Assembly: GCA_013817065.1 (NCBI GenBank)
Contig: JACDDJ010000016.1
Coordinates: 1-17,377 of the forward strand
Source: Acidobacteriota bacterium
GTDB lineage: Bacteria > Acidobacteriota > Vicinamibacteria > Vicinamibacterales > 2-12-FULL-66-21
Length of the DNA: 17,377 nt
Direction: 5' to 3'
The notes beneath the pieces were generated by a model. It was not told the origin of the DNA. It made no database searches and worked only from the letters and a program-made list of their open reading frames with translations. A program made the position numbers and the translations under genes. The first letter of the stretch is position 1, and each line of letters opens with the position of its first letter. Below, piece by piece: positions 1 through 7,654 of the stretch.

Positions 1-30
1 GCTTACGCCGGGCGAGTGCCACGCCGTCGT

Positions 31-61
31 GCGTTTCGCCACGAGCGAGGGAGCGAAGCGC
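31..61 (-). terminator. Possible weak hairpin downstream of tmRNA
   Basis: Arms at 31-39 and 53-61 form a 9-bp inverted repeat with one imperfect position and a 13-nt loop, starting 11 nt past the mature 3' end of the tmRNA (minus strand). There is no T-run, so it is not a classic intrinsic terminator; it could stop 3' exonucleases or be chance in GC-rich DNA. Nothing else is seen in positions 1-72. Confidence 0.25.
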
Positions 62-72
62 GGCGAGTCGAA

Positions 73-423
73 TGGTGGAGGCGGCGGGATTCGCACCCGC
101 GTCCGAAAATACTTGCACACAGGAATCTACGATGCGTATCCACCTCTGTTGTGTCGTACCCGGCGTGAAGAGGCGGAAAAACCGCCGGGCACCCGCCCCG
201 AAAAATCTCGCCGCTGACGTTCGAGGTAGCCGTCAGAAGCCAGCCTGCTTAAATGACATCCGGTCCCCGGCCCGCAGGCTGACCCGGGTGGACGCTCACA
301 GGTTCTTAGGCTGCGAGAGCGAACTGCGTATCGGCAGTTAGTGGTGTTCCATTTTTTGTCGAGGTCATGGTCCTCGGCACGCATCCTGTGAAACCGTATC
401 CCCGTCGAGTCTAGGTCGCCCCC
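73..423 (-). ncRNA. ssrA: Transfer-messenger RNA (tmRNA), one-piece
   Basis: This RNA rescues ribosomes stalled on broken mRNAs together with SmpB and adds a degradation tag. The 3' end carries an encoded CCA (complement of 73-75) and a discriminator A. The 7-bp acceptor stem pairs GGGGGCG (417-423) with CGCCTCC (77-83), including the G3-U70 wobble that AlaRS recognises. The T-stem is GCGGG/CCCGC (96-100 and 84-88). Near the 5' end is the typical GACTCGACGGGG block, followed by a CGAGG/CCTCG stem expected for pseudoknot 1. A resume codon GCC at 333-335 opens a short frame coding ADTQFALAA and stop. The gene is continuous, unlike the permuted two-piece form. The T-loop reads TGCGAAT instead of the usual TTCGAAT, an odd substitution at position 55. 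The 351-nt length is normal. Confidence 0.96.
306..335 (-). other. tmRNA tag reading frame, peptide ADTQFALAA
   Basis: Read on the minus strand, codons GCC GAT ACG CAG TTC GCT CTC GCA GCC TAA encode ADTQFALAA, with the ALAA C-terminus recognised by ClpXP-type proteases. The resume codon is preceded by TAACT, a common arrangement. The first residue of the finished tag would be the alanine carried by the tmRNA itself. At nine encoded residues it is one shorter than the E. coli tag. Confidence 0.9.
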
Positions 424-480
424 TTGAAGGTCGCTGAACATGCGCCAGCCCTGATAGTGCAGCGGCATCGGCGCACCGTC

Positions 481-509
481 ATTGTACGACCCGCACTAAC
501 CCCAGTCAA
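481..509 (-). promoter_or_regulatory. Sigma70-type promoter of ssrA
   Basis: On the minus strand TTGACT (504-509) and TACAAT (481-486) are separated by exactly 17 bp. Transcription would start near 474, giving a leader of about 50 nt before the mature tmRNA 5' end at 423, which RNase P is known to trim in other bacteria. Each hexamer matches consensus at five of six positions. Confidence 0.85.
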
Positions 510-546
510 ACCGCTGTTGGGGTTGTACTTGTGGCGTTCTCACACC

Positions 547-575
547 TTGACTCCCATTCCCGTGGCCCAGATAAT
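547..575 (+). promoter_or_regulatory. Sigma70-type promoter of the GAF-like gene, likely leaderless
   Basis: TTGACT (547-552) and GATAAT (570-575) are separated by 17 bp. The ATG of the next gene begins at 584, eight bases after the -10 box, about where transcription should begin. No Shine-Dalgarno sequence precedes the ATG. The promoter is divergent from the ssrA promoter; the two -35 boxes are 37 bp apart. Confidence 0.75.
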
Positions 576-583
576 CGGCCTCA

Positions 584-1654
584 ATGCCCGAGGATCCACT
601 CAACGACATCATCGAGAGCATCCGCACCCGTCTCAGGACGGAAATGGAGTCGCAGCTTCAGACGGTGTCGGATCGGCATGCAGAAGCGCTCGAAGAGCAG
701 CGGAACCGCATCGAAGCCGAGGCTGAACAGCTCTGGGCGCCTCAGCTGCAGGCATCCCGGGCGGAAGTCGAGCACCAGGCCACCGCCGCGGCGGCCGCGC
801 GAGCGGCTCTGGACGACCTGCAGCAGTTACTCGCCAGGGAGCGAATCCTGAGCGAGTCGCGCCTGGCCGACGAGCGGCAGGCAGCCGGGCGGATCGGATC
901 CACCGGATCGTTTAATCCTGCCAGCCTGGTCGAACGTTTACGGACCATCGATGCCGCGAACTCGGTGTCGGCGTCACTTGCCGCCATCGTTCGGGCCGCC
1001 TCATCGGAGTCAACGCGCGCCGCCCTATACGTCGTGAGTGGGACGCGGATGGAACAGGTGGAGGTCGTCGATCACACGGCGCTGGGGCCGTCGTTCCACG
1101 ACCTCAACACTCCAGGTGAGAGCATTGCCGTCGACGCTTTCCGTCACGGCCAGCCGGTCGAACGGAATGGATCCGCGTACGCGATTCCGATGCTGCTCGA
1201 AGGTACGCCGGTCGCTGTCCTCTACGGTGAGGTGGATCCCGAGTCAGAAGGCGCCGCTGGATGGGCGGACAGCCTCGAGACCGTCGCGCGTCACGGCGCC
1301 GCTCGCCTCGGCTACCTGACCGCAGTGCGCACGGCACAGGCGCGGCAGTGGCTGGCCGAGTCACCTGCGACCGCCGCAGCATCGACCAATACCAGCACAC
1401 ATGCAGACGATGCGACCGCGACGGCACGCCGGTATGCGCGGCTGGTTGTCTCCGAGATCAAGCTTTACAATGAGGGTGCGGTCGAGGAAGGGCGGGGCCG
1501 GCGTGATCTTCTAGCGCGGCTCGGTCCCGAGATCGATCGTGCTCGCCGGCTCTTCGAAGAGCGTGTACCGGTCTCGGTGCCCGGCCGGTCTGAATACTTT
1601 CAACAGGAACTGATTCAAACACTCGCCGGCGGGGATCCCTCGTTGCTCGGCTGA
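584..1654 (+). CDS. Coiled-coil / GAF-like domain protein
   Basis: The 356-residue product has no signal peptide or membrane segment and is probably cytoplasmic. Residues about 5-105 are rich in Glu, Arg, Ala and Gln with a heptad-like pattern, suggesting a coiled coil. Residues about 110-245 resemble a GAF-type sensory fold: a helix (SLVERLRTIDAANSVSASL), strands with ALYVV, then GSAYAIPMLLEGTPVAVLYGE and a closing helix. After an Ala/Thr-rich linker, residues 281-329 hold a conserved-looking helical segment beginning ARRYARLVVSEIKLYNE and ending LFEERVP. I remember similar segments at the C-termini of regulatory proteins from Acidobacteria and Myxococcota, but their role is unknown to me. 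No ligand-binding residues can be assigned. The start fits the leaderless promoter. It lies 10 bp before the transglycosylase gene, so the two are probably cotranscribed. The GAF assignment is tentative. Confidence 0.8.
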   Translation: MPEDPLNDIIESIRTRLRTEMESQLQTVSDRHAEALEEQRNRIEAEAEQLWAPQLQASRAEVEHQATAAAAARAALDDLQQLLARERILSESRLADERQAAGRIGSTGSFNPASLVERLRTIDAANSVSASLAAIVRAASSESTRAALYVVSGTRMEQVEVVDHTALGPSFHDLNTPGESIAVDAFRHGQPVERNGSAYAIPMLLEGTPVAVLYGEVDPESEGAAGWADSLETVARHGAARLGYLTAVRTAQARQWLAESPATAAASTNTSTHADDATATARRYARLVVSEIKLYNEGAVEEGRGRRDLLARLGPEIDRARRLFEERVPVSVPGRSEYFQQELIQTLAGGDPSLLG

Positions 1655-1664
1655 GACCCAACAA

Positions 1665-3830
1665 GTGAATATCTACAACCCTCGAGGCGCGAGCATTGCG
1701 CTGGTGCTCACGTTCGTTCTTTCTCCGCCGCCGGTCATGCCAGTGAGCGACGGCCAGGGCAAGCTGACGCCGACGGCTCACGCGGCGCTGCCCGACGATC
1801 CGAGCAACCTGTGGCTGGTGCCGTCGGAGTCAGACAGGTCAGCGCGAGGCTCGGCGCAATACGAACCCCTGGCCGAAGCCGTGAAGCGCTATCGGGAGCA
1901 GGACTACGCCGGCGCGGCGCGTCTGTCGGCGCACCCGTCCCTGGCCGGAACACCGCTCGCCGGTTATGCGCTCTACTACACCGGTCTCGCCCACTTGCGT
2001 CAGCAGCAGACCGACGAGGCCCGCCGAATCTTCGACCGGTTGGTGGACACAAAACCGGCAGGTCACCTGGCGGGTGCGGCGGCGCTGGCATCAGGCCAGG
2101 CGGCGGAAGAGGCGGGTGATCATGCCGCTGCGTTTCGGGTGTACTCGAGGCTCGCGGCCGACAAGCAGGCCGTGAACGATGACATCCTGTCGCGCCTTGG
2201 CCGTGTCGCTCTCGCGCTGGGGCATAAGGCTGCCGCAGCCGAGGCTTACGTCCGCCTTTACTACGAGTTCCCGCTGACGCCGGCAGGCGCCACTGCCGCC
2301 GCGCAGATGGAGGTCCTGAAGGACCAGATCACGCGGCGCGGATACGCCGCCGACATCGGGCGGAACCAGATGCTGTTCGGGGCTCGCCGCTACGCCGAAG
2401 CCCGAGCGGGGTTCGCCGCGATCCGCGACAACGTCAGCGGCGACGATCGCGAGCTCGCCGATCTACGCATTGCCGAATCAGACTTCCAGTTGAAGAACTA
2501 CGCCGCGGCTCGCGACCGGCTGCGACCATACCTCACCAGGTCCTCCCGAGCGGCAGAAGCGAGGTTCTTCTACCTCGGCGCCATCAAGGAACTGGGTGAC
2601 GATGCCCCGTATGTAGCGCTGACGCGAGCGCTGGTCTCGGATTTTCCGGAGAGTTCGTGGGTCGAAGAGGCGCTCAATAATCTCGGCACGCACTACATTC
2701 TCGAGAACGAGGACGAGGCGGCGGCGCAAACATTCCGGGAGCTCTACGCAAAGTTCCCCAACGGGACGCGGGCCGAGCGTGCCGCCTGGAAGTATGGGTG
2801 GTGGAGCTACAAGACGGGCAATCGTGCCGAGACGATCCGGGTGTTCGAAAGTGCCTCCACGACTTTCCCCCGTTCTGACTACCGGCCGTCCTTCCTTTAT
2901 TGGGCGGCGCGGGCTCACGCCAAGAACGGGACGGCGACCGATGGCACGGCGCGAATGCGCCTGGTGCACACCGACTACGCGAATTCCTATTACGGCCGTC
3001 TCGCCGAGGGACACCTGCGCCGCGCTGGCCTCCTGCCTAAGGGTGATCGGCCCCGCACCGCTTCGTCGGAGACGCCCGCGGTCGCGGCGCCGACCATTGC
3101 CAACGACGCGATGATCCGGCTCCTGCTCGCGACCGGTCTCTACGACGACGCGATCAACGAACTGCGGCATGCGCAACGGGTCTCCGGGAACTCCCCGGTC
3201 ATCGACGCGACGATCGCCTGGGCGTATCACCAGAAAGGGGAGTTGCGCCGGGCGATCACGATGATGCGCCGCGCCTATCCACAGTTCCTGACCGCGGGTG
3301 GGCAGAAGCTGCCGGCGCAGCTGCTGCAGGTCATCTTCCCGCTGACCTACTGGCCCCTGATCCAGAAACACGCGGCTGCGCACAAGCTGGATCCATACAT
3401 GATTGCCGCATTGATCGCGCAGGAGTCCACCTTCGATCACGACATCAAGTCGCCGGCGAATGCGTGGGGGCTGATGCAGGTCGTGCCGGCCACCGGGCGC
3501 AGGATTGCGCAGCAGATCGGGATCCGTGGCTTTCAGACCTCCAGCCTGACCCATGCCGAGACGAACATCCGGATCGGCACTTATTACTTCGCGCGGCTCG
3601 TGCAGCAGTTTGGCGGCACGCACTACGCACTCGCCAGCTACAACGCCGGTGAAAACCGCATCGTCCGCTGGAAGGCGGAGCGACCCGGCATCGACGAGGA
3701 CGAGTTCATCGACGACATCCCGTTCCCGGAGACGCAGAACTATGTGAAGCGGATTCTTGGCACCGCCGAGGACTATCGCAGTCTCTACGGACCGGGCGGC
3801 GAAGGCCGTCCGCAGGCGGTGGTGCGCTGA
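1665..3830 (+). CDS. Soluble lytic murein transglycosylase (Slt-type) with TPR region
   Basis: This enzyme would cleave the MurNAc-GlcNAc bond of peptidoglycan in the periplasm, leaving 1,6-anhydro ends. The GTG start gives a hydrophobic signal segment (residues about 9-25) and a likely cleavage near TAHA/A. Residues about 60-520 are alpha-helical with TPR-like units (for example YALYYTGLAHLRQQQTDEA), as in the superhelical domain of Slt70 proteins. The C-terminal SLT domain (about 565-710) has the catalytic glutamate E587 in AQES, the GLMQV motif at 602-606 and the ASYNAG motif at 657-662. At 721 residues it is slightly longer than E. coli Slt. An in-frame ATG at 1738 is possible but would remove the hydrophobic core. 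Only 10 bp separate it from the upstream gene. The SLT assignment is secure; the natural substrate context is inferred. Confidence 0.94.
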   Translation: MNIYNPRGASIALVLTFVLSPPPVMPVSDGQGKLTPTAHAALPDDPSNLWLVPSESDRSARGSAQYEPLAEAVKRYREQDYAGAARLSAHPSLAGTPLAGYALYYTGLAHLRQQQTDEARRIFDRLVDTKPAGHLAGAAALASGQAAEEAGDHAAAFRVYSRLAADKQAVNDDILSRLGRVALALGHKAAAAEAYVRLYYEFPLTPAGATAAAQMEVLKDQITRRGYAADIGRNQMLFGARRYAEARAGFAAIRDNVSGDDRELADLRIAESDFQLKNYAAARDRLRPYLTRSSRAAEARFFYLGAIKELGDDAPYVALTRALVSDFPESSWVEEALNNLGTHYILENEDEAAAQTFRELYAKFPNGTRAERAAWKYGWWSYKTGNRAETIRVFESASTTFPRSDYRPSFLYWAARAHAKNGTATDGTARMRLVHTDYANSYYGRLAEGHLRRAGLLPKGDRPRTASSETPAVAAPTIANDAMIRLLLATGLYDDAINELRHAQRVSGNSPVIDATIAWAYHQKGELRRAITMMRRAYPQFLTAGGQKLPAQLLQVIFPLTYWPLIQKHAAAHKLDPYMIAALIAQESTFDHDIKSPANAWGLMQVVPATGRRIAQQIGIRGFQTSSLTHAETNIRIGTYYFARLVQQFGGTHYALASYNAGENRIVRWKAERPGIDEDEFIDDIPFPETQNYVKRILGTAEDYRSLYGPGGEGRPQAVVR

Positions 3831-3838
3831 GCGTCTGT

Positions 3839-3881
3839 GCGCAGCCGTCACAGTAGAATGCTGAGCATTCTGTGACTGCGC
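3839..3881 (+). promoter_or_regulatory. Long hairpin covering the start codon of the next gene
   Basis: Nested complementary arms are GCGCA (3839-3843) with TGCGC (3877-3881), GTCACAG (3847-3853) with CTGTGAC (3870-3876), and AATGC (3857-3861) with GCATT (3865-3869) around a TGA loop. Both interruptions are 3-nt bulges on the 5' side. The 17 bp enclose the GTG start codon at 3872-3874. The same DNA holds a -10-like TAGAAT (3854-3859) without a clear -35 box. It could be a translation-blocking RNA structure, or a protein-binding palindrome (the inner part, 3855-3871, is an 8-bp palindrome around one base). Confidence 0.55.
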
Positions 3882-6571
3882 CGAGCTCCCCACACAACAT
3901 CTGGATAGCGATCGGAGCCGCGCTCATCACGGCGCTGGCGGCTTGGGTGTCGCAGGGGACGGTTGCGGTGACCGCCGGCGGTGCCGAACGTGTCGCACTG
4001 CTGCCGACCTCGGTCGGCGCGCTTGGTCTCACCGGTGTCGGCGGTGCGCTGGCGTTCCTGGCGATCCGCCGCGGGATCAGTGCCGCTCCCGTTGCACTGC
4101 TTGGACTGTTGTTCCTTCCCTGGCTGCCGATTCAGCTGCCGGCCGCGTTGCTGTTGTGGACCGGACCACTGGCGCTCGTGGTCTGGATCGCATTCGCCGG
4201 GTGTCTGCTGATCGGTTCCTTCGTTCGCGTCCCGTGGCTTGCGCGGCAGGGGGCGCGCACGGCGGGCGTGTTGGCCTTCATGATCGGCGCTCTCGCGTGG
4301 TGGCAGGTGGCGCCGCAGCTGCCGACAGGCGACGAACCGAATTACCTGGTGATTACTCAGAGTCTCTTGAAGGATGGCGATCTCAAGATCGAGAACAACC
4401 ACCGTGATCGCGACTACGCGTCCTATTACGCCGGCGTTCTTCCTCCGGATTTCAGGGTGCATGGACGCAACAATGAGATCTATTCCATTCACGCTCCCGG
4501 CGTGTCGGCGCTCGTTGCGCCGGTATTCGCCGTTGCTGGATATGTCGGTGCCGGCTTCCTGCTGCTCCTTGTCTCTGCCGCAGGCTCCGCGCTCGCCTGG
4601 CACCTCGCGTGGGTCGTAACAGAACGCCGTGACGCCGCCTGGTTCGGCTGGGCGGCCGTCACGCTTTCCACCACCTGGATCTTCCACAGCTTCACGATTT
4701 ATCCGGACGGTGCAGGGGCAGTCCTGGTGCTGACCGGCGCGTGGGCGCTGATTCGCGCAGATCGCGAGGCACGCGACAACAGCGAGTCGATCGTCCCGTG
4801 GTTCTGGCACGGGACGGCGCTTGCGATTCTGCCGTGGCTTCATACGCGCTTTGCGGTTCTCGCGGGCGGGATTGGGGCGCTCCTCCTTTTGCGCATGGCG
4901 CTGCTGCAGAACGCTCCGGCGAAGGCGTTCGCGTTCCTTGCCGTGCCGGCGGTGAGCTTCGTCGGTTGGATCGGCTATTTCATCAAGATCTACGGGAGGC
5001 CAGACCCGTCCGCCCCCTATGGAAGGGAAGAAGGAGGGCTCGAGTTCATACCGGATGGCCTCGCGGGGTTGTTCTTCGACCAGCGCTTTGGTCTGCTCGC
5101 CTACGCCCCGGTGCTGATCTTTGCGTTCATCGGGGTCGGAGTAATGATCGCGCGCCCGGTGTGGCGACGACGGGCGCTCGAACTGCTTTTCGTCCACGTC
5201 CCCTATCTGATCGTCGTCACTCACTTCGCGATGTGGTGGGGCGGGCGGAGTGCGCCGGCCCGATTCTTCGTGCCGCTCCTGCTGTGGATGGCGATCCCCG
5301 CAGCGGTGGCCTGGACCGCGATGACGCGGCGCTCGACGCGGTTCGTCGCCGCCGGTGCGCTGCTCGTCACCGTTTTTGCGTCGATGGTGCTCGTCGTCGC
5401 GCAGGACGGCGCGCTCGCGTTCAACTCGCGCGAGACGTATGCACTCTGGCTCGAATGGTTGAATCGCTCGCTTGACCTCGCGCGCGCCCTGCCGGTGTGG
5501 TGGCGCGAGACCGAGGTGGCGCTGTTTCGCGGGATCGCGATCTGGCTGGGGGCAGCGGTCGCCGGCTGGCTCCTGGTGCGAGAGGCCGAAGCGCGGTGGT
5601 TTCTGTCGACGACCCCGGGGAACGCTGATTCGAGAAGCGCGCGCGCCAGGCTGGCGACCGCGACAGCCCTCGTCTTTGCGTTGTGCGCCTCCCTGGCAGC
5701 GGCGGTCACGTGGGCCGCCGAAGGGATCAGCGGTCGGGTCACGACACCGTCTCAGCTCGACGCGCTGCGCCGGCTCTCATCAGAACGGCGACTGGTCGCG
5801 GTCGACTTGTCATCCTCGTCACGTGCGGACCGTGACGCCCTCCCGAAACGGCTGATGCTGATGCCGGACCTCGCGACCGGTCTCGGCGGAGCAGGCCGCA
5901 ACGACCGGCCCCTCTTTTCCATGCCGGCCCTACCCGCTGGTCAATACCGAATCCGTCCGATCATCCGCGGCACCTCCGGATGGATCATGACCGGGATCGG
6001 CCGCGACCAGTTTGCGATCCGCACTTTGCCTCTCGAGGAGGCGCAGGCGTCCTTCGTCGTGACATTCCCGGTGGACGTGAGAGCGCTGATCATCCGCGGC
6101 GATGAAGACGCGCGGCGATCTGTGGCTGGACTACAGGTTGAACCTCTTCGGATCACCGGGCCCCAGGATCGGCTGGCGCCAGGGGTCGCTCAGCGAGGCG
6201 TGCGCTACGGCAACACCACCACCTGGTTCCTCGACGACGATCGCAGCTTTCCCGAGCCTGAGGGATTCTGGACGGGCGGCGCACGCACCACCGAGATCGT
6301 CGTCCAGCCGGACGCGCCGCACCCGGCGGAGATGCTGTTCGTCCGCAACGGGGTAACTGAGAACAGGGTCCTGATCGAGACGAAAGGCTGGCGGGAAGAG
6401 TTGCGGCTCGGCGCCGGTGAAGAGCGCACCGTCCAGGTGCCATCGAACCAGGCCGCCGGCGCCACCTGGCTGCGAATCACGACGTCCAGCGGCTTCACGC
6501 CCTCACAAGTAAACCCTGAGAGCCGTGACAACCGCTACCTGGGTGTTTGGATCCGGGTCGGCGACCGCTAA
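3872..6571 (+). CDS. Large integral membrane glycosyltransferase-like protein (GT-C / ArnT-PMT type)
   Basis: The 899-residue product has about 14-15 hydrophobic segments through residue about 615, then a hydrophilic domain of about 280 residues that is probably periplasmic. GT-C enzymes transfer sugars from polyprenyl-phosphate donors on the outer face of the inner membrane. The family-like signs are an acidic TGDEPNYL motif (D154, E155) before a long loop and the IYSIHAPGVSALVAP segment, similar to the HxPG region of ArnT/PMT-like proteins. Unusually, about five hydrophobic segments precede the acidic motif, which in ArnT-type proteins follows the first membrane helix. The C-terminal domain has several short beta-rich stretches (for example AGQYRIRPIIRGTSGWIMTG) and no motif I recognise. 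The GTG start lies 41 bp after the transglycosylase gene inside a hairpin; no better start is available before the first membrane segment. Donor and acceptor cannot be told from sequence. Confidence 0.85.
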   Translation: MTAPSSPHNIWIAIGAALITALAAWVSQGTVAVTAGGAERVALLPTSVGALGLTGVGGALAFLAIRRGISAAPVALLGLLFLPWLPIQLPAALLLWTGPLALVVWIAFAGCLLIGSFVRVPWLARQGARTAGVLAFMIGALAWWQVAPQLPTGDEPNYLVITQSLLKDGDLKIENNHRDRDYASYYAGVLPPDFRVHGRNNEIYSIHAPGVSALVAPVFAVAGYVGAGFLLLLVSAAGSALAWHLAWVVTERRDAAWFGWAAVTLSTTWIFHSFTIYPDGAGAVLVLTGAWALIRADREARDNSESIVPWFWHGTALAILPWLHTRFAVLAGGIGALLLLRMALLQNAPAKAFAFLAVPAVSFVGWIGYFIKIYGRPDPSAPYGREEGGLEFIPDGLAGLFFDQRFGLLAYAPVLIFAFIGVGVMIARPVWRRRALELLFVHVPYLIVVTHFAMWWGGRSAPARFFVPLLLWMAIPAAVAWTAMTRRSTRFVAAGALLVTVFASMVLVVAQDGALAFNSRETYALWLEWLNRSLDLARALPVWWRETEVALFRGIAIWLGAAVAGWLLVREAEARWFLSTTPGNADSRSARARLATATALVFALCASLAAAVTWAAEGISGRVTTPSQLDALRRLSSERRLVAVDLSSSSRADRDALPKRLMLMPDLATGLGGAGRNDRPLFSMPALPAGQYRIRPIIRGTSGWIMTGIGRDQFAIRTLPLEEAQASFVVTFPVDVRALIIRGDEDARRSVAGLQVEPLRITGPQDRLAPGVAQRGVRYGNTTTWFLDDDRSFPEPEGFWTGGARTTEIVVQPDAPHPAEMLFVRNGVTENRVLIETKGWREELRLGAGEERTVQVPSNQAAGATWLRITTSSGFTPSQVNPESRDNRYLGVWIRVGDR

Positions 6572-6576
6572 CGCGG

Positions 6577-6708
6577 ATGGTAGATGGAAGATGGCAAATG
6601 GTAAAGTGCTGTTCTTGCAGCACCGGAACTGAAGCTGTAGACGTGGCCCGTTTCGGTTAACAACCCGAGAGCTGCTGATCCGGCGCTTTGCCATCTACCA
6701 TCTACCAT
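6577..6708. repeat. Intergenic inverted repeat built from 7-bp ATGG units
   Basis: The left arm (6577-6598) and right arm (6687-6708) are 22 nt long and complementary except at one position, with an 88-nt loop. Each arm is made of 7-bp units such as ATGGTAG, ATGGAAG and ATGGCAA; on the right these read CCATCTA in the other orientation. Inside the loop GTGCTG (6606-6611) and CAGCAC (6618-6623) form a small perfect hairpin. The element fills most of the gap between two convergent genes, so it may serve as a bidirectional transcription end or mRNA 3' stabiliser. No T-run follows either arm. Confidence 0.85.
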
Positions 6709-6728
6709 CTGCCATGGATCCGGCGTCG

Positions 6729-7547
6729 TCAGAATCGAACGACGCCTCCTAAGTAGGGTCCCTTTATCTTCAGCTCGCCTTCGTCAGTCTCCACTTTGTA
6801 GAACACGTCGAACGAGCGGTAGCCGACCTGCGCGCCGAAATGGTCGCTGAAGTTGACGGTGCCGTAGAGATCGAAGTCGAAGTACCGGCCCTTGTAGTTC
6901 TCGTCGATGCTCTCCGGCAGGCGGAAGCCGCTGAACTCACCGGTGATCGAGATATTCGGCGCGACATAAACACGGCCGATGGCACCGACCGCGGGGATCG
7001 GCGCCCGCGCGCGGACGAACTCGTCGACCACCACGTTCGTCAGCGTTGCCTCGACGTCTGTGTACTTAGCCTCGAGGATGATCCCGAAGAAACCACGATC
7101 CCGATAGATCAGGTCGTACTCATACGAGAATCGGTACGCTTTCCAATTGAGCGTCGTCGCGACCGGCAGGGACAGGTTGTAGCGCTTGCCGTTGAAGATC
7201 ACGTCGCGGCGAAGGATGCCCTCTTCCTGCTCGTACTTCACGGGTGTGTATTCGAAGCGCAGCTTGTGCTTCCGGCCAGGACGGAGCACGGCACGGATTT
7301 GCGTGAAGCGCGTCTTCTCGATGCCGAGGTCTTCGACGAGGTCGATCCGGTCGCCGACGATCCCTCGCCATTCGCTCTGGATCGTCATATCCGGTGTCGG
7401 ATTCCAGAAGTACGCCCCGAACTCGAACCGGTAGTTTTCACCCGTTGCGCGATTGGAGGGCCCCTTGGCACCATATTGCGCCTGCACGGGCCCGGCAGCC
7501 AGCACGAAGGCCAGGCAGAAAATGGACGACACAATGCGTATACGCAT
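6729..7547 (-). CDS. Outer membrane beta-barrel protein (small OMP)
   Basis: The 272-residue product starts with a clear signal peptide (MRIRIV then SSIFCLAFVLAAGPVQA, cleavage probably after AQA). The rest alternates polar and hydrophobic residues with many aromatic residues, as in transmembrane beta strands: YRFEFGAYFWNP, HKLRFEYTPVKY, YRFSYEYDLIY, FFGIILEAKYTDVEA, FGAQVGYRSFDVFY. It ends GGVVRF, the C-terminal Phe recognised by the BAM assembly machinery. No enzyme residues are visible, and I do not recognise a named family; it may be a porin-like or OmpW-like/structural protein. It is a single gene, convergent with the glycosyltransferase-like gene and divergent from the ABC exporter genes. 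A weak GGGGCGAG ribosome-binding site lies upstream of the ATG; no convincing promoter was found in the 107 bp between the divergent starts. Confidence 0.85.
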   Translation of the reverse strand: MRIRIVSSIFCLAFVLAAGPVQAQYGAKGPSNRATGENYRFEFGAYFWNPTPDMTIQSEWRGIVGDRIDLVEDLGIEKTRFTQIRAVLRPGRKHKLRFEYTPVKYEQEEGILRRDVIFNGKRYNLSLPVATTLNWKAYRFSYEYDLIYRDRGFFGIILEAKYTDVEATLTNVVVDEFVRARAPIPAVGAIGRVYVAPNISITGEFSGFRLPESIDENYKGRYFDFDLYGTVNFSDHFGAQVGYRSFDVFYKVETDEGELKIKGPYLGGVVRF

Positions 7548-7640
7548 GAGACGATCTCGCCCCGGAAAATTGAAAAAGGAAACCAGCCCCTGATGAGGAG
7601 CGTGGCAGCTTGCTGGGAAAAGCGACCTCAGAATAGCACA

Positions 7641-7654
7641 TATACTCGGGAGGG
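7641..7654 (+). promoter_or_regulatory. -10 box and purine-rich stretch just before the ABC exporter
   Basis: TATACT (7641-7646) is a five-of-six match to the -10 consensus and ends eight bases before the ATG at 7655, the same spacing as the leaderless promoter at 570-584. GGGAGGG (7648-7654) touches the ATG and is too close to work as a normal Shine-Dalgarno site. I see no good -35 box at 16-18 bp, so the promoter call is moderate. Confidence 0.45.

Noticed and set aside
1..73. tmRNA 3' end as an integration (att) site with a mobile element
   Set aside because: Such sites are common in tmRNA genes, but no duplicated 3' segment, integrase or element is visible in the window.
29..468. Short open frames on both strands over the start of the window
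   Set aside because: They coincide with the tmRNA gene, whose acceptor stem, T-stem and tag frame are clear.
2478..3893. Long minus-strand open frame (471 codons) opposite the transglycosylase
   Set aside because: The plus strand has unmistakable SLT motifs; the antisense product is Arg/Pro-rich without motifs, as expected from GC-rich codon bias.
3848..5224. Minus-strand open frame (458 codons) opposite the membrane glycosyltransferase-like gene
   Set aside because: The translation is highly charged low-complexity sequence; the plus strand shows regular membrane helices and a DEP motif.
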